Origin: Schistosoma haematobium
Taxonomy: Eukaryota > Platyhelminthes > Trematoda > Strigeidida > Schistosomatidae
Assembly (NCBI RefSeq): GCF_000699445.3
Contig: NC_067202.1
Location: 3,655,429 to 3,719,428 of the forward strand
Length of the DNA stretch: 64,000 bases
Reading direction: 5' to 3'
Shown here: piece after piece, positions 56,757 to 64,000 of the stretch
How the letters are laid out: every line of letters begins with the position of its first letter
Position numbering within the stretch: position 1 is the first letter of the stretch
The notes under the pieces: model-generated
Databases searched by the model: none
Seen by the model: the letters and a program-made list of their open reading frames with translations, nothing else
Told to the model about the DNA's origin: nothing
Made by a program: the position numbers and the translations under genes

Positions 56757-57715
56757 CTAGCATTTACGCGCTTCTGCTTGTCTTCTCTCCGGATCGTGTA
56801 AACCGAGCCGTTTCTCCGTGATAACGTACGGTCCTTCCCACTTTGGGATCAGCTTTCCTGACCCTGCTCCCCCTGCTATGTTACCTTTTCGTTCTCTACA
56901 TTTTACTAGATCCCCTACTACAAAAGGTTTCAACGTTCTCCTCTGTTGTTCCGCCTTCTTTATGTCTGATATTTGTTTCTTTTCCACGTTCCTTATTGCC
57001 TCCCTCCTCTCTTTTCTTAGCCTTGTTGTCGTCCACTTCTGTTGTTGTGGCCAGGTCTTATTATGCATTGGAAGTCGTGGCTGTCTGCCATACATGAGTA
57101 AGAAAGGTGACTTCTTGGTTGTTCCTTGTGTGGAGGAACGATGTGCCAGAAAAATCAATGGTAACTCTTTCTCCCAATTTCCTCCTTTAGATGCTAATCA
57201 TTCCTTCAACGTCCGGTTGTTTCTCTCTGAAGCCCGTTTGTCTGAGAAAGATAAGGTGTAGTTCGTATTCTTTTGATGCCAAACTGCTCTAGACGGGCTC
57301 TAAACTCGTCACTTTCAAAACAGGGACCCTGGTCAGTTAATATCATCTTCGGTATTCCGTGACACGCTACAATATGCCGGATTACCACGTCGGTCACTGT
57401 TCTTGCCCGCTGGTCTGCAATGGGTACGGCATCTGCCCAACGTGTAGCATGTTCCGTCATCACTAGCAGGTACTGGTTACTGTTCACCGTCTGTGGAAAC
57501 GGTCCCATCACATCCACCGTCCATAGATCACCGACTGAGGTTACTGGGATTGACTGTAATGGTGGTTGTGTGTATCGATCGCTTTTCATTAGTTGACACT
57601 GCTGGCAAGTTAACACGCTTTGAGTCACATCGTCTCTCATGCCCGGCCAGTATGCGCTTTGTCGTAGTAAATCCATCGTTCTTGCGATGCCTGTATGTTG
57701 CGGCAAGCCCATTTG
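56757..57715 (-). pseudogene. Ty3/gypsy integrase, broken
   Basis: 57206-57712 carries the zinc-finger CxxC (residues 36-39), the first catalytic Asp in LWTVDVMGPFP (residue 67) and the second in LTDQGPCFES (residue 127). A frameshift follows at about 57225, just where the third catalytic Glu belongs, and a TGA stop lies 12 codons later. 56757-57158 holds the downstream part (SPFLLMYGRQPRLP, then VVGDLVKCRERK and PKWEGPYVI). The polypurine tract follows. This is the only integrase copy in the window, because the right arm is cut off first. Confidence 0.85.
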
Positions 57716-57719
57716 ACCA

Positions 57720-58157
57720 CTGTATCATTTGTCTACTCATTGTAACTCAGACACTTAATTCATCATGTTAATTTCTGTGTACATTTCAGACTCTTAATTC
57801 ACTATGTTAATTTCGGTGTGTATGATCAAATGCAGGTCTGTGCATTAACCCTTAAGCTATCCTCCTATTGGTTGCAATGTACTGATAATCGATAATTTAT
57901 CCACACCCTATTAACTCTCAAAAATACATATGGATTTTTAACACACACACACACACACTCATTTTGTTTCGTCGTGTGCTTGCTCGCTGTACGCTTGCGG
58001 ATTTTCATTAACAATAAATTATCTCTACAACTGGTGTTCAGGCTTTTGAATAATCTCTCGTAAAATCCATAATTCTACCAGGAGATTTAGCCTGCATTAA
58101 ATACTCAGTTAACGGGATATTATTTATTGGAGTCAGATATTGAGGACATTAGCCTCA
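57720..58157 (-). mobile_element. Non-coding insertion splitting pol (left copy)
   Basis: About 430 bp between the RNase H end (HECHQVAHC) and the integrase zinc finger. It contains a ~36-bp imperfect tandem repeat (57746-57782 and 57788-57824), a CA run (57941-57958), and starts (minus) with TGTTGAGG. It could be a solo LTR or a non-autonomous element; no target-site duplication was identified. The right-arm copy is at 63624-64000. Confidence 0.55.
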
Positions 58158-58159
58158 AC

Positions 58160-60190
58160 AATGTGCTACCTGGTGACACTCGTGTATCATTTTACGCCGC
58201 CAGTCTTTCGGGATCACAGCCACCCAATTCTCGTCATCGTCCTGCCAGGTCAGGACTCCATATGCGTTCACTCTCAGTCGTTCCTTTTGCCGAAGCAGCA
58301 TTATTACCTCCTTGTCCATTGTTGGTTTGTCTACGTCTGCTCTCTCTTCTATCACTCTGATTACCTCTCGAAGGTTAGGATCAGCTTTCTGCTGCCGGAC
58401 GAGTTCCAATGGGTCTCCCTCTAAACTATTCACCGCGTATGCTGTCAGTGGGAGGTCGGCTTCCGTGTCTGGTCTTGACAAGTAATCCGCCATTACGTTT
58501 TCCTTTCCTGGAACATGGCCGATACTGAAGTCGTATTCTTGCAGACGTATCATCCATTGCGCCAACTTCCTTCGGGGTCTCTTGCTGTTTTCAACCACTA
58601 CAGGGGTTTATGGTCAGTCTCAATGTGAAATCGTCTACCTAAAGGTACGGTCTCCATTTTCTACTGTCCACACGATTGCTAAACACTCCTTTTCGACCGT
58701 TGAATACTTCTGTCCAGCAGGTGTGAGGACGCGACTCGCCTATTCCACCACTCTGCCAGCCTGACTCAATACAGCACCTATACCATGATCACTTGCGTCT
58801 GTGGCCACTGTAAACAGTTTTCCGGGTTCAAGCAGTCTGAGCGTCATCTGACGATCGTCTAGAATGTTTTTGATTCGGTTGAACGTTTGTTCGGCAGTCT
58901 CAGTCCACGTAAACTTGGTGTTGCTCAACAACTTATATAGGGGTGCTGCTATTTCGTTTAAATTCTTGACAAACCGACTGTAGAACGTCGCTCTTCCCAG
59001 GAACTGCCTCAACTTTTTTCGAATTAGGTACTGCAATATTTTTTATGGTAAGAATTTTCTTCGGCAATGGTTTTATTTCTCCATTTCCCACTTTATGTCC
59101 CCACAACGTGATGCTATTTCTCGCTATCTGCGACTTGTCCTTATTAATTCGAATTCCAAATTCGTCAATTCGCTTTAAGACCGCTTCCACATGCTTGACG
59201 TGATCTGTTTCTGTCTGACTGTACACAACTACATCGTCGCCATATACCTCGACCTTATCTAGATTCTTGAGCAGTAGTGTCATTAATCTACTGAAAGTAA
59301 ACAGTGCACCCGCCAACCCGAACGGCATTCGTTTAAATTGATACTGTTTATCACGTACAGTAAATGCTGTCTTGCTTCGATCGCTCTGTTTTATAGGCAG
59401 TTGCCAATAACCTGACCGTAAATCCAGCACTGTAAACACCGTGGCATTCTGTAGTCGATCTAATGTTTCCACCACTGTTGGCATTGCACAAGGTTTCAGG
59501 TCTGTTATATTATTCAATTCTCTGAAGTCGACACAAAATCTATACTTTCCATTTGGTTTCTTTACTAAGAGTACCGGTGAGCTATATGGGCTGTCCGCTT
59601 CCTCAATTATAACTTCTTTCAACATTTCCTGGACCTGACGATTTACCTCAGCCTCCAAATGCACCGGGACACGACGTGTTGCAAATATATTTACTCGATC
59701 GTTCTTTATCGGGATTTCGTGCTTTACTTTGTCACAAAATCCATACGGCTCCCCATCTCCAGTGAACAGTTTCGTATACTTTGTGCATAACTCGTTAATG
59801 TTTGGTTTCTTCGACGAAATGTCCGCTGCCACTCTTATTTCAGCCACTTCGCTACTTTCGTGTATTGGCAATGAACCATACTTTGTGACCACCTTATCGC
59901 TTCTTAAGTCAACTATCGCTTTTGTTTCTCTTAGGAAATCTGCTCCTAATATCGGTCTCGATAAGCTTGTGGTTACCACGAACGGAAAATTTATCTCGGC
60001 ATCTCCCACTTTTACGATACTGTTAGATACGCCAAACACCTCTAACATATGACCTCCCATAGTGTGGACAGCTAATGTACACGGCTTGAGTCTCTTACAT
60101 TGCTCTTTGCCTATTAACGGTACTGCTGCCCTGTATCGATCAGACAAACTAAATCTCGTTCATTTATGTTCACTCTCGTATAAACTGCCC
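58160..60190 (-). pseudogene. Ty3/gypsy pol (protease, RT, RNase H), left copy, broken
   Basis: 58933-60147 covers the end of protease (AAVPLIGKEQC), RT (VDFRELNNI; PFGLAGALF; active-site YGDD) and connection. A one-base loss in the G run at the protease active site (about 60132) removes the DTG start, and an A6 homopolymer near 59020 shifts the frame before the RNase H part (58740-59036, TDASDHGIGAVLSQ). A TAG ends that part, a second TAG and a one-base deletion follow, and the frame resumes at 58155-58598. Confidence 0.9.
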
Positions 60191-60469
60191 CTATATCTAC
60201 TAACGCAACAACCCCAGATTCCTAGGATAGAAAGAACACATGTTATAACGTCTAAAATATCTGCGTCTTCGTCTTGTTGGACAGTTTATCTTCCAATGTC
60301 CTGTCCCTCTGCAAGCGTAACATTTATCGTTCCTTTTATGGTTCACTCGTATTGCTGCAATCTCACGCTCCAGCTCCTCAATCTTCTTCTCGACATTATT
60401 TATCTCCTTCTTTTCGCACCCGACCGGAGCTACTGTTCGTGTCATCAGCTGACGAGTCACCTTTGCCAG

Positions 60470-60835
60470 TTCACTGATATCCATCCATGGCCGAAGGAAT
60501 TTGAAGGCGGAGATGTGCTGAGCTTCCTGAAGGAGTTTGAGGCCGTGGCGGAGCTGGTGGGAGTGAAGGAGCCGAAGGCGAAGTTGGTGGTGCTGGGGAC
60601 ACTGCTGAGAAGCAGGAGAAAAGCTGCATATGACAGCTTGGACGGTGCTGGCGGAAAGAAGACATGGGAGACAGTCACGGAGCGGTTGGTGGCGGAGTTC
60701 GACAGCCCAGTGGACAGAGAGGCACTGCAGAAGTTCCGGTTGGTGAGGTTGTCGGTCGATGGTGACCCACTGGTGCCGGCTGTGGAGCTTAACAGATTGT
60801 TCACTGATATCCATAGGTTGCGCTTCGTTCACTAG
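60470..60835 (+). pseudogene. Gypsy gag core, left copy, inverted relative to its pol
   Basis: Plus-strand text GGDVLSFLKEFEAVAELVGV, LGTLLRSRRKAAYDSL, TWETVTERLVAEFDSPVD and QKFRLVRLSVDGDPLVPAVE is a gag capsid-like region. Pol of the same arm is on the minus strand, so this ~315-bp block is inverted. It is bounded by the 16-bp direct repeat gttcactgatatccat at 60469-60484 and 60799-60814. Confidence 0.8.
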
Positions 60836-60862
60836 TTTCAGCTGTTGGCAGGCACACTGCGA

Positions 60863-60911
60863 CTGTGCGCTGCCGAATCTGGATGAGGAGTCGGAGGCAC
60901 AGTTGTTAAAG
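60863..60911 (+). other. Loop of the giant palindrome
   Basis: About 49 bp present only once, encoding CALPNLDEESEAQLLK on plus, the gag segment that continues into the right arm. One mismatch (60855/60919 region) lies at the arm edge. Confidence 0.85.
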
Positions 60912-60969
60912 TCGCATTGTGCCTGCCAACAGCTGAAACTAGTGAACGAAGCGCAACCTATGGATATCA

Positions 60970-61290
60970 GTGAACAATCTGTTAAGCTCCACAGCCGGCA
61001 CCAGTGGGTCACCATCGACCGACAACCTCACCAACCGGAACTTCTGCAGTGCCTTCTCTGTCCACTGGGCTGTCGAACTCCGCCACCAACCGCTCCGTGA
61101 CTGTCTCCCATGTCTTCTTTCCGCCAGCACCGTCCAAGCTGTCATATGCAGCTTTTCTCCTGCTTCTCAGCAGTGTCCCCAGCACCACCAACTTCGCCTT
61201 CGGCTCCTTCACTCCCACCAGCTCCGCCACGGCCTCAAACTCCTTCAGGAAGCTCAGCACATCTCCGCCTTCAAATTCCTTCGGCCATGG
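60970..61290 (-). pseudogene. Gypsy gag core, right copy, inverted
   Basis: Same block as at 60470-60835, here on the minus strand while the flanking gag and pol are on plus. One extra base near 61057 (agaagg versus agagg) shifts its frame relative to the left copy. Confidence 0.8.
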
Positions 61291-61605
61291 ATGGATATCA
61301 GTGAACTGGCAAAGGTGACTCGTCAGCTGATGACACGAACAGTAGCTCCGGTCGGGTGCGAAAAGAAGGAGATAAATAATGTCGAGAAGAAGATTGAGGA
61401 GCTGGAGCGTGAGATTGCAGCAATACGAGTGAACCATAAAAGGAACGATAAATGTTACGCTTGCAGAGGGACAGGACATTGGAAGATAAACTGTCCAACA
61501 AGACGAAGACGCAGATATTTTAGACGTTATAACATGTGTTCTTTCTATCCTAGGAATCTGGGGGTTGTTGCGTTAGTAGATATAGGGCAGTTTATACGAG
61601 AGTGA
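61290..61605 (+). pseudogene. Gypsy gag C-terminus with zinc knuckle
   Basis: MDISELAKVTRQLMTRTVAP, a coiled-coil-like EKKIEELEREIAAI, then the CX2CX4HX4C knuckle CYACRGTGHWKINC at 61453-61494 and an arginine-rich end. This is the nucleocapsid part that binds the element's RNA. It stops at 61605, overlapping the pol frame by a few bases. Confidence 0.85.
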
Positions 61606-63640
61606 ACATAAATGAACGAGATTTAGTTTGTCTGATCGATACAGGGGCAGCAGTACCGTTAATAGGCAAAGAGCAATGTAAGAGACTCAAGCCGTGTACA
61701 TTAGCTGTCCACACTATGGGAGGTCATATGTTAGAGGTGTTTGGCGTATCTAACAGTATCGTAAAAGTGGGAGATGCTGAGATAAATTTTCCGTTCGTGG
61801 TAACCACAAGCTTATCGAGACCGATATTAGGAGCAGATTTCCTAAGAGAAACAAAAGCGATAGTTGACTTAAGAAGCGATAAGGTGGTCACAAAGTATGG
61901 TTCATTGCCAATACACGAAAGTAGCGAAGTGGCTGAAATAAGAGTGGCAGCGGACATTTCGTCGAAGAAACCAAACATTAACGAGTTATGCACAAAGTAT
62001 ACGAAACTGTTCACTGGAGATGGGGAGCCGTATGGATTTTGTGACAAAGTAAAGCACGAAATCCCGATAAAGAACGATCGAGTAAATATATTTGCAACAC
62101 GTCGTGTCCCGGTGCATTTGGAGGCTGAGGTAAATCGTCAGGTCCAGGAAATGTTGAAAGAAGTTATAATTGAGGAAGCGGACAGCCCATATAGCTCACC
62201 GGTACTCTTAGTAAAGAAACCAAATGGAAAGTATAGATTTTGTGTCGACTTCAGAGAATTGAATAATATAACAGACCTGAAACCTTGTGCAATGCCAACA
62301 GTGGTGGAAACATTAGATCGACTACAGAATGCCACGGTGTTTACAGTGCTGGATTTACGGTCAGGTTATTGGCAACTGCCTATAAAACAGAGCGATCGAA
62401 GCAAGACAGCATTTACTGTACGTGATAAACAGTATCAATTTAAACGAATGCCGTTCGGGTTGGCGGGTGCACTGTTTACTTTCAGTAGATTAATGACACT
62501 ACTGCTCAAGAATCTAGATAAGGTCGAGGTATATGGCGACGATGTAGTTGTGTACAGTCAGACAGAAACAGATCACGTCAAGCATGTGGAAGCGGTCTTA
62601 AAGCGAATTGACGAATTTGGAATTCGAATTAATAAGGACAAGTCGCAGATAGCGAGAAATAGCATCACGTTGTGGGGACATAAAGTGGGAAATGGAGAAA
62701 TAAAACCATTGCCGAAGAAAATTCTTACCATAAAAAATATTGCAGTACCTAATTCGAAAAAAAGTTGAGGCAGTTCCTGGGAAGAGCGACGTTCTACAGT
62801 CGGTTTGTCAAGAATTTAAACGAAATAGCAGCACCCCTATATAAGTTGTTGAGCAACACCAAGTTTACGTGGACTGAGACTGCCGAACAAACGTTCAACC
62901 GAATCAAAAACATTCTAGACGATCGTCAGATGACGCTCAGACTGCTTGAACCCGGAAAACTGTTTACAGTGGCCACAGACGCAAGTGATCATGGTATAGG
63001 TGCTGTATTGAGTCAGGCTGGCAGAGTGGTGGAATAGGCGAGTCGCGTCCTCACACCTGCTGGACAGAAGTATTCAACGGTCGAAAAGGAGTGTTTAGCA
63101 ATCGTGTGGACAGTAGAAAAATGGAGACCGTACCTTTTAGGTAGACGATTTCACATTGAGACTGACCATAAACCCCTGTAGTGGTTGAAAACAGCAAGAG
63201 ACCCCGAAGGAAGTTGGCGCAATGGATGATACGTCTGCAAGAATACGACTTCAGTATCGGCCATGTTCCAGGAAAGGAAAACGTAATGGCGGATTACTTG
63301 TCAAGACCAGACACGGAAGCCGACCTCCCACTGACAGCATACGCGGTGAATAGTTTAGAGGGAGACCCATTGAACTCGTCCGGCAGCAGAAAGCTGATCC
63401 TAACCTTCGAGAGGTAATCAGAGTGATAGAAGAGAGAGCAGACGTAGACAAACCAACAATGGACAAGGAGGTAATAATGCTGCTTCGGCAAAAGGAACGA
63501 CTGAGAGTGAACGCATATGGAGTCCTGACCTGGCAGGACGATGACGAGAATTGGGTGGCTGTGATCCCGAAAGACTGGCGGCGTAAAATGATACACGAGT
63601 GTCACCAGGTAGCACATTGTTGAGGCTAATGTCCTCAATA
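61602..63640 (+). pseudogene. Ty3/gypsy pol (protease, RT, RNase H), right copy, broken
   Basis: The best preserved copy. Protease active site DTGA at 61638-61649, RT with VDFRELN and PFGLAG, and the catalytic YGDD at 62532-62543 (many gypsy elements have YLDD). An A7 run at 62757-62763 shifts the frame into a stop. RNase H (TVATDASDHGIGAVLSQ) follows to a TAG at 63036-63038, then a second TAG at 63179-63181 and a one-base deletion near 63205, all shared with the left copy. Loss of one G near 63372 is private to this copy. Confidence 0.9.
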
Positions 63641-64000
63641 TCTGACTCCAATAAATAATATCCCGTTAACTGAGTATTTAATGCAGGCTAAATCTCCTGG
63701 TAGAATTATGGATTTTACGAGAGATTATTCAAAAGCCTGAACACCAGTTGTAGAGATAATTTATTGTTAATGAAAATCCGCAAGCGTACAGCGAGCAAGC
63801 ACACGACGAAACAAAATGAGTGTGTGTGTGTGTGTGTGTGTGTGTTAAAAATCCATATGTATTTTTGAGAGTTAATAGGGTGTGGATAAATTATCGATTA
63901 TCAGTACATTGCAACCAATAGGAGGATAGCTTAAGGGTTAATGCACAGACCTGCATTTGATCATACACACCGAAATTAACATAGTGAATTAAGAGTCTGA
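63624..64000 (+). mobile_element. Non-coding insertion in pol, right copy (cut by window end)
   Basis: Mirror of 57786-58157. It contains a (GT)13 run at about 63819-63845 where the left copy has (GT)9. Confidence 0.55.

Larger units (their letters stand above)
57786..60862 (-). repeat. Left arm of giant palindrome
   Basis: The reverse complement matches 60912-64000. Landmarks pair with a coordinate sum of 121774 near the centre and 121786 at the window end; the drift is explained by small indels, mostly (GT)9 versus (GT)13. Confidence 0.95.
60912..64000 (+). repeat. Right arm of giant palindrome (cut by window end)
   Basis: Reverse-complement copy of 57786-60862. It reaches the last base of the window, so the full arm length is unknown. 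Confidence 0.95.

Noticed and set aside
56818..57261. Plus-strand frames opposite the integrase
   Set aside because: Antisense shadows of a clear integrase pseudogene.
60062..61605. Long open frames across the palindrome centre (for example 60062-60835 plus, 60200-61015 minus, 60970-61605 plus)
   Set aside because: They join sense gag with antisense sequence across inversion breakpoints. Only the parts listed as gag core and zinc knuckle are real.
1..64000. CRISPR arrays, operons, ribosome-binding sites, rRNA
   Set aside because: None seen. The window is eukaryotic with spliced exons and retroelements; the direct repeats present are dispersed, not regularly spaced.

Overview
The window looks like nuclear DNA of a blood fluke, Schistosoma, most likely of the African (mansoni/haematobium) lineage. 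The evidence is AT-rich sequence, short exons with GT-AG introns, and the repeat load: tRNA-headed SINE-like repeats carrying hammerhead-ribozyme sequence (the Sm-alpha type described from schistosomes), RTE/CR1-like LINE fragments, a Penelope-like fragment and a Ty3/gypsy retrotransposon. Nothing looks prokaryotic. The species cannot be fixed from the sequence alone.

The only host gene I can support fills positions 3524-55665 on the minus strand. Twenty-seven exons join without a frame break into 2045 codons (6135 nt). The product is a DmX-like protein (DMXL1/DMXL2, rabconnectin-3 alpha, the animal counterpart of yeast Rav1), a very large scaffold that helps assemble the V-ATPase. Both ends are open. 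The first exon seen already lies inside the N-terminal WD-repeat region, and the C-terminal WD repeats of the family are not present, so the gene must continue past both window edges.

Layout, left to right: 1-3.5 kb, repeats in a further intron of the gene; 3.5-30.8 kb, exons 27 to 14 (C-terminal half); 32.9-42.3 kb, exons 13 to 7 (Rav1-type core); 43.7-55.7 kb, exons 6 to 1 (WD-rich N-terminal part); 55.85-56.64 kb, two divergent LTR-like units in tandem; 56.7-64 kb, a decayed gypsy element arranged as a giant palindrome that runs off the right edge.

The introns (0.05-6 kb) hold almost all the other content: about nine copies of an unclassified ~500-bp repeat, LINE 3' ends in both orientations, more than 20 SINE-like copies in every stage of decay, and long AT microsatellites.

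The most notable observations are (1) the palindromic gypsy, with arms of at least 3.08 kb around a ~49-bp loop, each arm containing a gag fragment inverted relative to pol, which is either an intronic hairpin source of double-stranded RNA or a long-read fold-back artefact; and (2) a hammerhead ribozyme at 51325-51373 with all core nucleotides intact inside a tRNA-headed repeat, next to relatives that have lost single catalytic bases.
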